From Marinobacter salinexigens (GTDB lineage Bacteria; Pseudomonadota; Gammaproteobacteria; Pseudomonadales; Oleiphilaceae), in NCBI RefSeq assembly GCF_008370345.1, contig NZ_VTUU01000002.1:124001-188000 (forward strand): a stretch of 64,000 bases of DNA, written 5' to 3'. The first letter of the stretch is position 1. Each line of letters starts with the position of its first letter. A program made the translations under genes and the position numbers. Below the pieces are notes generated by a model, which was given only the letters and a program-made list of their open reading frames with translations, made no database searches and was not told the origin of the DNA. Shown here in pieces: positions 37,005-46,004 of the stretch.

Positions 37005-37451
37005 ATGCGGTATTCCATCGCGAGCCTTCTCCTGTGGCTGCCAGCGGGCACGGTATTGGCTCAGGAGGCCAAGGAGGCTGCCGAATCTTCGGCTATCAAG
37101 GCTCCTGACACGGTTGGGACACTCGTCAGCCTCGGTGTCGGGCTCTTGGCGGTGATTGCTATCATCTACGGCTGTGCCTGGATCATTCGCCGAATGAGCG
37201 GGATGACCGGTGCTAACAACCATGCAATCAAAGTGGTATCCGTCATGGCGCTCGGGGCAAGGGAGCGCATCGCACTGATTGAAGTCGGTGGGCAACAGAT
37301 ACTGCTCGGTATTACGCCAACGACCATCCGGACACTTCAGGTATTTGAGGAACCTGTGGTTGAGCCCGGTAGCGCTCCGTCCGGGGACTTTGCCCGTCGG
37401 TTGCAAGGCATGATCGGCAAGAACTGGACCTCACCCACAAGGAACGACTGA
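37005..37451 (+). CDS. fliO: FliO, export-gate assembly protein
   Basis: A 148-residue protein with an N-terminal signal-like helix ([16 protein letters not shown]), a second membrane helix ([21 protein letters not shown]) and a cytoplasmic tail with [20 protein letters not shown] and [17 protein letters not shown]. It helps FliP form the export-gate ring. ATG 37005 lies one base after the fliN stop; an in-frame codon at 36975 lies inside fliN and is unlikely. Confidence 0.93.
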   Translation: MRYSIASLLLWLPAGTVLAQEAKEAAESSAIKAPDTVGTLVSLGVGLLAVIAIIYGCAWIIRRMSGMTGANNHAIKVVSVMALGARERIALIEVGGQQILLGITPTTIRTLQVFEEPVVEPGSAPSGDFARRLQGMIGKNWTSPTRND

Positions 37452-37455
37452 CCCG

Positions 37456-38238
37456 ATGATCGTTGCTACGTTCAAAAGAATCAGTCCGTTACTGATCCTG
37501 ATTCTGGGGCTGACATGCGGGCAAGTAGCGCTGGCTCAGGAGCCTCCCGCTTCTGGAATACCCGGTATCCCCGCGGTGACTGTCCAGCCCGGAGACGGTG
37601 AGGGCGCCCAGGAATATTCGGTTACCCTGCAAATCCTGGCGCTGATGACCGCGCTGACCTTCCTGCCCGCGATGCTGATGATGATGACCTCCTTCACCCG
37701 GATCATCGTTGTCTTTGCTATCCTCCGACAGGCCCTGGGGTTGCAGGCCACACCATCCAACCAGATCCTGTTGGGACTGGCCCTGTTTCTGACCATCTTC
37801 ATCATGAAGCCGGTGTTCGAAGAAGCGAACCGAGTCGGGCTTCAGCCCTATCTTCAGGAGCAGGTGACATCTCTTGAAGCCGTGGAACTGGCCAGCGAGC
37901 CGGTCAAGAAATTCATGCTGGCTCAAACTCGCGAAAGTGACCTCGCTCTGTTTATCCGAATGGCAGATGAACAATATGATACCCCGGAAGACGTCTCATT
38001 CTGGGTGCTGATGCCGGCATTTGTGACCAGTGAGCTCAAGACTGCCTTCCAGATCGGCTTCATACTGTTCATCCCGTTCCTGATCATCGACATGGTGGTT
38101 GCCAGCGTGTTGATGGCCATGGGTATGATGATGCTGTCGCCCATCATCATCTCACTGCCGTTCAAAATCATGCTGTTCGTACTGGTTGATGGCTGGGCCC
38201 TGATTATGGGTACACTGGCTGCCAGTTACGGATTATAG
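37456..38238 (+). CDS. fliP: FliP, export-gate core protein
   Basis: A 260-residue protein with a signal peptide ([16 protein letters not shown]) and four membrane helices. The family signatures [20 protein letters not shown] and [23 protein letters not shown] are intact. Five copies build the FliPQR gate with FliQ and FliR. It lies 4 bases after fliO. Confidence 0.97.
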   Translation: MIVATFKRISPLLILILGLTCGQVALAQEPPASGIPGIPAVTVQPGDGEGAQEYSVTLQILALMTALTFLPAMLMMMTSFTRIIVVFAILRQALGLQATPSNQILLGLALFLTIFIMKPVFEEANRVGLQPYLQEQVTSLEAVELASEPVKKFMLAQTRESDLALFIRMADEQYDTPEDVSFWVLMPAFVTSELKTAFQIGFILFIPFLIIDMVVASVLMAMGMMMLSPIIISLPFKIMLFVLVDGWALIMGTLAASYGL

Positions 38239-38246
38239 GAGGCGCT

Positions 38247-38516
38247 ATGACTCCGGAAACCGTCATCGACATCCTGCGAGAAGCCTTGTGGCTGATTGTG
38301 TTGCTGTCGGCCGTCATCATCGGGCCGGGGCTGGTCATCGGCCTGGTGGTCAGTACCTTCCAGGCTGCGACCCAGATCAATGAACAGACCTTGAGTTTCC
38401 TGCCGCGCCTGCTGGTTACGCTGATCGTCATCATTGTGGCCGGTCCCTGGATGCTGACTCAACTGCTGGATCATGCCAACCGGCTGATCTCCAGCATCCC
38501 GTACCTGATCGGTTAA
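38247..38516 (+). CDS. fliQ: FliQ, export-gate protein
   Basis: An 89-residue protein of two membrane helices (ALWLIVLLSAVIIGPGLVIG; PRLLVTLIVIIVAGPWMLTQ) with the FliQ signature VSTFQAATQINEQTLSFLPR between them. It forms the lower part of the FliPQR gate. The ribosome site is GGAGG, 5 bases before ATG, and fliR follows after 3 bases. Confidence 0.97.
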   Translation: MTPETVIDILREALWLIVLLSAVIIGPGLVIGLVVSTFQAATQINEQTLSFLPRLLVTLIVIIVAGPWMLTQLLDHANRLISSIPYLIG

Positions 38517-38519
38517 GTC

Positions 38520-39305
38520 ATGATCCCGGCGGAAATTGGCGCAGACGTCATCGGCCAATGGGTCGGCCAGCACATCTGGCCGCTGTTCCGCATCGCCAGC
38601 TTCCTCATGGTTATCCCCATCTTCGGCACCCAGTTAGTTCCGGCACGTGTTCGCATGGGCCTGGCTTTGCTGATGACTATCCTTATCGTCCCCATGCTCC
38701 CTGAAGTCCCTCAGGTTGAAGCTCTTAGTGCTGATGCTGTGGTCATCACCCTGCAGCAGATACTGATAGGCGTAGGCATGGGCTTCGCGCTGACGGCCCT
38801 GTGGCAACTCTTTGTTGTCGCTGGCCAGATGATAGCGATGCAAATGGGCCTCGGCTTCGCCTCCATGGTTGACCCTGCCAACGGAGTAAACGTTCCTGTC
38901 CTGTCCCAGATCTACACCATCACCATCACACTCCTGTTCCTGGCCATGAACGGCCACCTGGCGGCCTTCGAAGTCTTTATAGAAAGCTTCCGGACCCTGC
39001 CCATCGGCCTGGAAGGGCTTGGCCAGGCAGGGGTATGGGATCTGGCGCATAGGGTCAGCTGGATGTTCGCCTCTGCCATGCTACTGGCTCTGCCAGCGGT
39101 TACTGCGGTTCTGATCGTAAGCATTTCTTTTGGTGTGATGACCCGGGCGGCTCCCCAGATGAACATCTTTGCACTGGGTTTCCCGATTGGCCTGATTTTT
39201 GGATTGTTTGCCATATGGGTACTGCACGCCAATTTCCTGCCGCATTTTGATCAGTACACGCGGGAAACCTATGATTTCATGCGGCAGTTGCAAGGGCAGC
39301 CTTAG
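38520..39305 (+). CDS. fliR: FliR, export-gate protein
   Basis: A 261-residue, six-helix membrane protein. FRIASFLMVIPIFGTQLVPA, MQMGLGFASMVDPANGVNVP and VSISFGVMTRAAPQMNIFAL are FliR landmarks. A single copy completes the FliPQR helical gate and contacts FlhB. It directly abuts flhB. Confidence 0.97.
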   Translation: MIPAEIGADVIGQWVGQHIWPLFRIASFLMVIPIFGTQLVPARVRMGLALLMTILIVPMLPEVPQVEALSADAVVITLQQILIGVGMGFALTALWQLFVVAGQMIAMQMGLGFASMVDPANGVNVPVLSQIYTITITLLFLAMNGHLAAFEVFIESFRTLPIGLEGLGQAGVWDLAHRVSWMFASAMLLALPAVTAVLIVSISFGVMTRAAPQMNIFALGFPIGLIFGLFAIWVLHANFLPHFDQYTRETYDFMRQLQGQP

Positions 39306-40442
39306 ATGGCCGAAGAGAACGACAACAGTCAGGAAAAAACGGAAGAGGCCACGCCTCGAAGGCTCGAAAAAGCCCGGGAGGAAGGCCAGACCGCCCGTTC
39401 CCGGGAACTGGCAACCATGGCCGTCCTGCTGGCGGGTGCCGGCGGCCTGCTGATATTCGGCGCCAGCCTTGGGGCATCACTTGAAGCCATCATGCGCGAT
39501 AGCTTTGTCCTCGAACGCTCAGCCATCTTCGATACCCGCCACATGAGCATACAGCTCATCGCCTCTGCCAAAGAAGCCGCGATTGCTCTATCGCCCATAT
39601 TGATCCTGCTTCTCATTGCTGCCATCGCAGGCTCCATTGGAATAGGCGGCATGCTCTTCAGTGGCAAAGCCATTGCGCCAAAACTCAATCGTATGGACCC
39701 CATCAAAGGCCTTGGGCGTATGTTCTCCATGCGTTCACTCGTAGAATTGGTCAAAGCCATCGCTAAAGTCGGACTGGTTCTGGCTGTGGCCATCCTCATC
39801 CTCGACCTCCGCACTGAGGATTTACTCAGCATTGCGGAAGAACCCACTGTTCCCGCGATGGAGCACGTCGTATGGACACTGGCCTGGAGTTTCTTCCTGC
39901 TGTCCTGCGCTACCATCATCATTGCGATGATCGACGTGCCCTTTCAGATTTATGATCACCAGAAAAAGCTGAGAATGACCAAGCAGGAGGTCAAAGACGA
40001 ATTCAAGGACACCGAAGGCAAACCAGAAGTCAAAGGCAAAATCCGTCAACTCCAGCGTGAAATGGCTCAACGACGGATGATGGAAGACGTACCCAAGGCT
40101 GACGTGGTCATCACCAACCCGACCCACTATGCCGTGGCCCTCAAATACGATCAGCAGAGCATGGGAGCCCCGGTTGTCGTGGCCAAGGGCGCCGATGAAG
40201 TGGCCTTCAAGATCATGGAAATTGCCCGGGAGCACAAAGTCGAAGTCCTGCGAACTCCGCCGCTTACGAGGGCGGTTTATCACAACACTGACATCGGCGA
40301 AGAAATCCCGGATGGCCTCTACATGGCCATTGCACAGGTCCTGGCCTACGTGTTCCAACTCCGCCAGTTCCGCAAGGGACGTGGGCCCAAGCCTGGGATG
40401 CCTGATTTTCCGATTCCTTCTGATCTTCGCAGGGATGTCTGA
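39306..40442 (+). CDS. flhB: FlhB, export specificity switch
   Basis: A 378-residue protein. The basic N-terminus KTEEATPRRLEKAREEGQTA is followed by four membrane helices and a cytoplasmic domain with the autocleavage motif NPTH (Asn271-Pro272). ALKYDQQSMGAPVVVAKG is the downstream conserved strand. Cleavage, triggered by FliK, changes export from hook to filament substrates. It is the last gene of the fliL operon; a 383-base region with two hairpin elements follows. Confidence 0.97.
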   Translation: MAEENDNSQEKTEEATPRRLEKAREEGQTARSRELATMAVLLAGAGGLLIFGASLGASLEAIMRDSFVLERSAIFDTRHMSIQLIASAKEAAIALSPILILLLIAAIAGSIGIGGMLFSGKAIAPKLNRMDPIKGLGRMFSMRSLVELVKAIAKVGLVLAVAILILDLRTEDLLSIAEEPTVPAMEHVVWTLAWSFFLLSCATIIIAMIDVPFQIYDHQKKLRMTKQEVKDEFKDTEGKPEVKGKIRQLQREMAQRRMMEDVPKADVVITNPTHYAVALKYDQQSMGAPVVVAKGADEVAFKIMEIAREHKVEVLRTPPLTRAVYHNTDIGEEIPDGLYMAIAQVLAYVFQLRQFRKGRGPKPGMPDFPIPSDLRRDV

Positions 40443-40474
40443 GTCTGCATTGTAGCCTGATGGATTGGGAATCT

Positions 40475-40588
40475 GAGGTTAGGTGGGGCGGGCTTCCAAA
40501 ACCCGCTCCTTACGGCACGTCCATGTGACGCTTGAGCTCCGCCATCCATGGCTCCGCACAGTTTTGGAAGCCCGCCCCACCTAACCTC
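40475..40588 (-). repeat. Hairpin repeat element E1: perfect 28-bp inverted arms around a 58-base core
   Basis: Positions 40475-40502 and 40561-40588 are perfect reverse complements over 28 bp and enclose 58 bases (40503-40560). On the minus strand the core runs from TGTGCGGAGCCATGGATGGC through CACATGGACGTGCC to GGAGCGG, and aligns with the core of the second element 85 bases away. Small hairpins nest in the core (GCCAT/ATGGC, CAC/GTG). It lies 32 bases after flhB, between convergent genes, and could end transcription, but the conserved core suggests a repeat family. Confidence 0.9.
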
Positions 40589-40614
40589 GTTCTAACTCAG
40601 GAGATATATCCGCA

Positions 40615-40659
40615 ATGTCGAAAGATAAAGTAATTGGCCAGTATTACTGGCTGATGTAA
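40615..40659 (+). other. Very short open frame between the two hairpin elements
   Basis: GGAG (40600-40603) precedes ATG 40615, which opens 14 codons (MSKDKVIGQYYWLM) and a TAA. The 15-base palindrome GCCAGTATTACTGGC (40637-40651) lies inside. It could be a mini-gene, a truncated gene start or chance. No homologue is recognised. Confidence 0.2.
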
Positions 40660-40672
40660 TGCCGATGCATGA

Positions 40673-40782
40673 GATGTTTATGGGGATATTCTCCCAAAAA
40701 TGTTGGAGGCCAAGGATGGCCGGAAACAAGCGCACATGGACGTGCTCGTAGCGGTTTTTGGGAGAATATCCCCATAAACATC
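40673..40782 (+). repeat. Hairpin repeat element E2: perfect 28-bp inverted arms around a 54-base core
   Basis: Positions 40673-40700 and 40755-40782 are perfect reverse complements over 28 bp and enclose 54 bases (40701-40754). The core reads TGTTGGAGGCCAAGGATGGC through CACATGGACGTGC to GTAGCGG, in the opposite orientation to the core at 40503-40560 and clearly homologous to it. The arms agree with those of that first element at only about 16 of 28 positions, and every difference is matched in the partner arm. GGCCA/TGGCC and GCAC/GTGC make nested stems in the core. Confidence 0.9.
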
Positions 40783-40825
40783 CGCCACCAGATCTCGAAG
40801 GCTAGGGATAACAGGTCCAGTCAGC

Positions 40826-41680
40826 TCAGGAGCCAGCCTCTATAACCCGAACCATTGGTTCCCCGCGACTTTCAGGTATCGGCAACACGCCATACCACGC
40901 CCGTGGATCATGCACTGTTGCAGTCTTGAACCCGCAGTCGATGAAATGTTGATGAGCTTCCCTGTCAGAGCCGAAATGGAACGACACCTGACTTCGGGTA
41001 GCTGATCCCAGGATGCCTCCGAGGGCCGTCAGGGTGCCTTTGAGGATTGGTTGTCGAGGGCGGAAATAGCTTTCGGACAGGTACACTGAGCCGGGCCGAT
41101 TGGCCATGACATTGGCAAGTCGTCGCCAGAAACTGCTGATCACTTCCAGGGAGAAGTAGCTGGTCAGCCCTTCGGTTACCACGATTATCGGCTTGTCATT
41201 GTCGAAAACCCGTTCGATAACCGCTTCAAGGGTTCGTTCCCCGTGAGTCGCCAGAATATCGACAGGTGTTACCTGATGTCCGCTTCCCAGTCTGCCGGCA
41301 GAAAGCAACCGGAGGGCTTTCTTTGCGGCCATATCCGGCAAATCAGCCTCGACCATATGTAAGCTCGGGTGTTTTTCCCTTAACCGGATGCCTCGCGGAG
41401 ACATACCGCAGGCGATTTCAAGAACCTGGGTGATGCCGTGTTCATTGATCGCCTGGTCAATCAAGTGGTCGATGATCAGATGCCGCTGTAGCAGGAAGGT
41501 GCGGATATTCCCGCCGATGACAGCCTTGCTGGCTGTCTCGAAGGGGGTCATCAGGCGGTAGAGAAGGTTGCCCTGAGCGGTTGCCAGGGCGTCATCGGAG
41601 AGTCCGTACCGGTGCCAGACGGCACCGGTGTAGAGGGCGGTAAAGCTGATGCCGGAACTGTCAGTCGGCTTTTTGCTCAT
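40826..41680 (-). CDS. Class I SAM-dependent methyltransferase, LCMT/TcmP-like
   Basis: A 284-residue protein. FTALYTGAVWHRYGLSDDAL at the start, then QVLEIACGMSPRGIRLREKH as the SAM-binding motif I (about residues 85-105) and IIVVTEGLTSYFS downstream resemble the leucine carboxyl methyltransferase/TcmP O-methyltransferase family. These methylate carboxyl or hydroxyl groups; the substrate is not evident. It overlaps the end of uraA by 20 bp and so belongs to the upp-uraA transcript, although the link to pyrimidines is unclear. Confidence 0.8.
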   Translation of the reverse strand: MSKKPTDSSGISFTALYTGAVWHRYGLSDDALATAQGNLLYRLMTPFETASKAVIGGNIRTFLLQRHLIIDHLIDQAINEHGITQVLEIACGMSPRGIRLREKHPSLHMVEADLPDMAAKKALRLLSAGRLGSGHQVTPVDILATHGERTLEAVIERVFDNDKPIIVVTEGLTSYFSLEVISSFWRRLANVMANRPGSVYLSESYFRPRQPILKGTLTALGGILGSATRSQVSFHFGSDREAHQHFIDCGFKTATVHDPRAWYGVLPIPESRGEPMVRVIEAGS

Positions 41681-42917
41681 AGACGGCTTTTCCCCATGCC
41701 TCGCGGCGACCAGGGAGCACCAGGTTCAGGGCGATGGCGACGACCGCGCACAGCGCGATACCTTCCAGGTGCCCAAGCACCATGCCACCAATACCGAAAA
41801 CCAGGGTGACACCCACAATCACCAGATTGCGAGATTCAGCCAGATCCACCTGATGGCGAATCAGTGTGTTCAGTCCCACCACGGCAATTGAGCCGAACAG
41901 CAGGCACAGGATGCCGCCCATAACCGGAACCGGAATGGTTTGCAGGACGGCGCCAAACTTGCCCACGAAGGCCAGGACAATTGCGACGACCGCAGCCCAC
42001 CACATGATCCGGGGGTTGAAGTTCTTGGTCAGCATGACTGCGCCGGTAACCTCGGAGTAGGTGGTGTTGGGAGGTCCGCCGAATGCAGCGGCAGCACTGG
42101 TCGCCAGGCCGTCGCCCAGTAACGTCCGGTGCAGACCCGGTTTGTCCAGATAGTTTTTGCGGGTAATGTTGCCGATGGCGAGGATATCGCCAATGTGTTC
42201 GATGGCGGGGGCAATGGCCACCGGGATCATGAACAGAATGGCGCTCCAGCTGAATGAGGGTGCTACGAAATCCGGAACAGCCAGCCAGGCAGCTTCTTTG
42301 ATCGGTGTGAGGTCAACAATGCCGGCAAAGGCGGACAGGACATAGCCAACGAGTACGCCGAATATAATCGGAATCAGTCGGAAGATGCCCTTGGCCCAGA
42401 CGGACGCAATAATAGTGGTGACCAGGGATGCCATGGCGATCAGGATAGCTGTGTCATAGGGCACCAGTTCGGCGGCGCCGTCGCCGGTCCGGCCCGAAGC
42501 CATATGGACGGCAACCGGAGCCAGCCCAAGACCAATAGACATGATCACCGGTCCGATAACCACTGGTGGCAGCAGGTTACGTATAAACCCTGTACCACGC
42601 AGGCGAACCAGTCCGCTAAGCAACACATAGAGGATGCCTGCGGCCATTAGGCCGCCGAGCGTCTCTTCCATGCCGAACTTGCCTTTGGAGGCAATGATCG
42701 GTGCGATGAATGCGAACGAAGATCCCAGGAAAATCGGAATCTGGCCGCCAGTAACGATATGAAAGATCAGGGTGCCGAGACCTGCCGTAAATAGCGCGAC
42801 ATTGGGGTTCATGCCGGTGATCAGTGGCACCAGCACCAGAGCCCCAAAGGCGACCAATAGCATCTGGGAGCCGGCAATAGCCTGCTTCCAGGTTGGGTCG
42901 TTGGTGTGATCCAGCAT
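41661..42917 (-). CDS. uraA: UraA, uracil (xanthine) permease
   Basis: A 418-residue NCS2/NAT-family transporter with about 12-14 hydrophobic segments. GSSFAFIAPI (segment 3), AIEHIGDILAIGNI with the transport-critical His-Glu pair, and GGPPNTTYSEVTGAVMLTKN are family signatures. It imports uracil with protons, feeding Upp, encoded 2 bases upstream on the minus strand. It is shorter than some homologues but complete. Confidence 0.93.
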   Translation of the reverse strand: MLDHTNDPTWKQAIAGSQMLLVAFGALVLVPLITGMNPNVALFTAGLGTLIFHIVTGGQIPIFLGSSFAFIAPIIASKGKFGMEETLGGLMAAGILYVLLSGLVRLRGTGFIRNLLPPVVIGPVIMSIGLGLAPVAVHMASGRTGDGAAELVPYDTAILIAMASLVTTIIASVWAKGIFRLIPIIFGVLVGYVLSAFAGIVDLTPIKEAAWLAVPDFVAPSFSWSAILFMIPVAIAPAIEHIGDILAIGNITRKNYLDKPGLHRTLLGDGLATSAAAAFGGPPNTTYSEVTGAVMLTKNFNPRIMWWAAVVAIVLAFVGKFGAVLQTIPVPVMGGILCLLFGSIAVVGLNTLIRHQVDLAESRNLVIVGVTLVFGIGGMVLGHLEGIALCAVVAIALNLVLPGRREAWGKAVYEQKAD

Positions 42918-42919
42918 GG

Positions 42920-43558
42920 TTATACGTCCTTTTGCTTGGTGCCGAAGATCTTGTCACCGGCGTCACCGAGTCCTGGCAGGATATAGCCTTTTTCGTTCAG
43001 CCGCTCGTCAATTGAGGCCGTATAGATGGATACGTCCGGATGTGCTTCCAGAACCTTTTCAACGCCTTCCGGTGCTGCAACCAGAACCAGCGCGCGAATT
43101 TCCGTGCTGCCGGCTTTCTTGAGCAGGTCGATAGTGGAAATCAGGGAGCCGCCAGTGGCCAGCATCGGATCAACAATGAGTGCCATGCGCTGATCGAGTT
43201 CGCCAACCAGTTTTTCAAGATAGGTGCTGGCTTCCAGGGTTTCTTCGTTCCGGATCTGGCCCACCACACTGACCCGGGCGCTGGGGATCAGGCTCAGAAC
43301 ACCGTCCAGCATGCCCAGACCGGCGCGCAGAATCGGAACGATGGTGACCTTCTTGCCCTGGATCTGTTCGACAGTGACAGGGCCCGCCCAGCCTTCAATG
43401 GTTTCTTCCTGCAGACTGAAATCCTTGGTGGCTTCGTACGTCAGCAGGGTGCCGACTTCCTGGGCCAGTTCGCGGAAGTTCTTGGTGCTGATATCCGCGC
43501 GGCGCATCAGGCCAAGCTTGTGTTGAATCAGCGGGTGTTTCACCTCGTGGATTGGCAT
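42920..43558 (-). CDS. upp: Upp, uracil phosphoribosyltransferase
   Basis: A 212-residue enzyme making UMP from uracil and [24 protein letters not shown] is the typical N-terminus. [20 protein letters not shown] is the PRPP-binding loop, and [15 protein letters not shown] near the end is the uracil-binding region. ATG 43558 (with AGGTGA) gives the conserved start; the frame extends upstream without support. It is the first gene of upp-uraA-methyltransferase, divergent from flhA. Confidence 0.96.
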   Translation of the reverse strand: MPIHEVKHPLIQHKLGLMRRADISTKNFRELAQEVGTLLTYEATKDFSLQEETIEGWAGPVTVEQIQGKKVTIVPILRAGLGMLDGVLSLIPSARVSVVGQIRNEETLEASTYLEKLVGELDQRMALIVDPMLATGGSLISTIDLLKKAGSTEIRALVLVAAPEGVEKVLEAHPDVSIYTASIDERLNEKGYILPGLGDAGDKIFGTKQKDV

Positions 43559-43675
43559 GGGGTCACCTGTGTGTCTGGATTGTTGAGGAAAGCGTACAAA
43601 TGCTGAAAAGGATACCGTATCTGGCATGTCGCGTCAGGCGGCGCGGAGAGATTTGTAGCGAAACTGCATAAGGAG

Positions 43676-43691
43676 TGGTACGGATCTTGCG
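43676..43691 (+). promoter_or_regulatory. Sigma-54 promoter of flhA
   Basis: TGGTACGGATCTTGCG matches TGGCACG-N4-TTGCW except for one base in each half, with exact GG-N10-GC spacing. It starts 100 bases before flhA, in the 217-base gap shared with upp, so the second flagellar block restarts from its own RpoN promoter after the upp-uraA interruption. Confidence 0.88.
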
Positions 43692-43775
43692 ATAACTCTC
43701 TTGAAAGACGTTTCTACGTCAGATTTTCGACCCTGAAAACGCCTGTTGGCGCAGCCACGCGGAGATGTTCCCGGC

Positions 43776-45947
43776 ATGGACAGAGCTTTAGTCCTCAATA
43801 ACGTCAAATCCCTGACGCAGGGAAATCTCGGTATTCCCATCATGTTGATGGGGCTGCTGGGTATGATGATTCTGCCGATGCCGGCGTTTCTGCTCGACGT
43901 CTTCTTCACCTTCAATATCACCCTGTCCATTGTCATCCTGCTGGTGTGTGTGTATGCACTGCGGCCGATGGAGTTCGCCTCATTCCCGACGGTGCTGCTG
44001 GTTGCCACGCTGTTGCGGCTGGCGTTGAATGTTGCCTCCACCCGAATTGTCCTGCTGGAAGGTCACGAGGGAGGAGATGCAGCCGGTAAGGTTATCGAGT
44101 CCTTTGGCGCAGTTTTGATTGGCGGTAACTACGCGGTAGGCCTGGTGGTCTTCGCGATCCTGATGATTATCAACTTCCTGGTAGTCACCAAAGGTGCGGG
44201 CCGGGTGTCTGAAGTTAGCGCGCGTTTCACGTTGGATGCCATGCCGGGCAAGCAAATGGCGATTGATGCTGACCTGAATGCTGGCCTGATCAATCAGGAT
44301 GAAGCCAAGCACCGACGTGCCGAAATCGCTCAGGAAGCGGATTTCTACGGTTCGATGGACGGTGCTTCCAAGTTTGTGAAAGGCGATGCGGTGGCCGGTC
44401 TGTTGATCCTGGCCATCAACATCGTTGGTGGTGTCGCCATCGGCATGCTCCAGCACGGACTGGACTTTGGCCTGGCGATGCAGCGTTATGCCTTGCTGAC
44501 TATTGGTGACGGCCTTGTTGCCCAGATCCCGTCGCTGCTGCTCTCCACTTCAGCCGCGATCATGGTAACCAGGGTTACATCCAGTCAGGACATGGGCGGG
44601 CAGATTATCCAGCAGATGTTCAGCGCGCCCAAGGCATTGGCTATTGCAGCCGGCATTCTGATCATTCTCGGCCTGATTCCGGGTATGCCTCATGTGGCTT
44701 TTCTGGGGCTGGGTGGCATTGCAGCAGGTGCGGCCTGGTACATCTGGAAGCAGGACCGGCAAACCGTTGAGGAAGAGGGTGCATTCCCGGGTCGCGGTGG
44801 TCCGGCCCCCGGTGTGCGTCCTGCCGGGCGTGATTTGCCGCCGGGTGGTGGTGAGCCGGCAGGTCAGTTGCCTGCGCCGGGGGAGACGAAGGAATTGGGT
44901 TGGGATGATGTAGCGACAGTCGATATTGTCGGCCTGGAAGTGGGTTACCGTCTGATACCTTTGGTCGATAAATCCCAGGGTGGTCAGTTGCTCAGCCGGA
45001 TCAAGGGGGTACGCAAGAAACTGTCGCAGGATCTTGGCTTCCTGATGCCGTCAGTCCACATACGAGACAACCTGGATCTGATGCCGAATGTGTATCGCAT
45101 CACCCTGATGGGCGTCACCATCGCCGAGGCCGAGATCCACCCGGAGCGGGAACTGGCGATTGATCCGGGGCAGGTGTTCGGCAAGGTTGAAGGTATTGAG
45201 GGCAAGGATCCGGCCTTTGGTCTGGATGCTTGCTGGATTGAGCCGGACAAGAAAGATCAGGCTCAGACCCTCGGCTATACCGTGGTGGACGCCAGTACGG
45301 TTGTCGCGACCCATCTCAATCAGGTGCTACAGAAGCATGCGCACGAGTTGTTGGGGCATGAGGAAGTCCAGAAGTGGCTCGATCAGCTGGAGAAAATGTC
45401 GCCGAAACTTGCGGAAGAGTTGGTGCCGACGACAATTTCCATCAGCCTCCTGTTGAAGGTGCTGCAGAGTCTGTTGCGCGAAGAAGTGCCAATCCGCGAC
45501 ATGCGTTCCATTGCGGAATCCATCGTGAATGTCCATCCGAAGAGTCAGGATCCGAAGCTGTTGACCACGGTTGCCCGTCAGGCGTTGCGCCGGATGATTG
45601 TGCAGAGCATATGTGGCAACGAGGCTGAGATACCGGTTATCACCCTGGATCCGGAGTTGGAACAGTTATTGCTGAAGTCTGTTCAGCAGAGTCAACAATC
45701 CGGCGGTCAGGACGATATTGGCATGGTCCTGGAGCCGAACATGGTCGAGAAGCTGCAGCGATCATTGCAGGACAGTGTTCAGCGGCAGGAAATGCTCGGC
45801 AAACCCGCCATCTTGTTGGTTTCCGGGCCATTGCGACCGGTCCTGGCGAAGTTTGCCAGCTATGGGGTAGAACGCCTTCATGTGCTCTCGTACCAGGAAA
45901 TACCGGATAACAAACAGATCACGATTGTCGCGTCTGTTGGCCAGTAA
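43776..45947 (+). CDS. flhA: FlhA, export-gate protein
   Basis: A 723-residue protein with eight membrane helices in its first 330 residues (IPIMLMGLLGMMILPMPAFL; RFTLDAMPGKQMAIDADLNA is the FHIPEP loop) and a long cytoplasmic domain. A Gly/Pro-rich linker (about 335-370: GRGGPAPGVRPAGRDLPPGG) separates them. It forms the nonameric ring that receives chaperone-substrate complexes. ATG 43776 follows GGAG; the TTG at 43746 is less likely. Confidence 0.96.
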   Translation: MDRALVLNNVKSLTQGNLGIPIMLMGLLGMMILPMPAFLLDVFFTFNITLSIVILLVCVYALRPMEFASFPTVLLVATLLRLALNVASTRIVLLEGHEGGDAAGKVIESFGAVLIGGNYAVGLVVFAILMIINFLVVTKGAGRVSEVSARFTLDAMPGKQMAIDADLNAGLINQDEAKHRRAEIAQEADFYGSMDGASKFVKGDAVAGLLILAINIVGGVAIGMLQHGLDFGLAMQRYALLTIGDGLVAQIPSLLLSTSAAIMVTRVTSSQDMGGQIIQQMFSAPKALAIAAGILIILGLIPGMPHVAFLGLGGIAAGAAWYIWKQDRQTVEEEGAFPGRGGPAPGVRPAGRDLPPGGGEPAGQLPAPGETKELGWDDVATVDIVGLEVGYRLIPLVDKSQGGQLLSRIKGVRKKLSQDLGFLMPSVHIRDNLDLMPNVYRITLMGVTIAEAEIHPERELAIDPGQVFGKVEGIEGKDPAFGLDACWIEPDKKDQAQTLGYTVVDASTVVATHLNQVLQKHAHELLGHEEVQKWLDQLEKMSPKLAEELVPTTISISLLLKVLQSLLREEVPIRDMRSIAESIVNVHPKSQDPKLLTTVARQALRRMIVQSICGNEAEIPVITLDPELEQLLLKSVQQSQQSGGQDDIGMVLEPNMVEKLQRSLQDSVQRQEMLGKPAILLVSGPLRPVLAKFASYGVERLHVLSYQEIPDNKQITIVASVGQ

Positions 45948-46004
45948 CGGGCCACGGACAGGTAAAGCCAGCGCAAACCAGTCGCCGGTGGAGGATAAAA
46001 CAGC

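Noticed and set aside
40475..40588. E1 arm ends GTTAGGT and ACCTAAC look like integron attC core sites
   Set aside because: In attC sites RYYYAAC is at the left end and GTTRRRY at the right; here the order is reversed. E2 lacks both, and no integrase or cassette array is present.
40803..40815. TAGGGATAACAGG resembles the I-SceI homing-endonuclease site
   Set aside because: Only 13 of 18 bases match and the remaining five differ; no intron or endonuclease gene is seen. Chance similarity.
45960..46004. TAAAG and GCCGG upstream of flhF as a FliA promoter
   Set aside because: Spacing is 17 instead of 15 and the -10 is GCCGGTGG, lacking the ATAA part.
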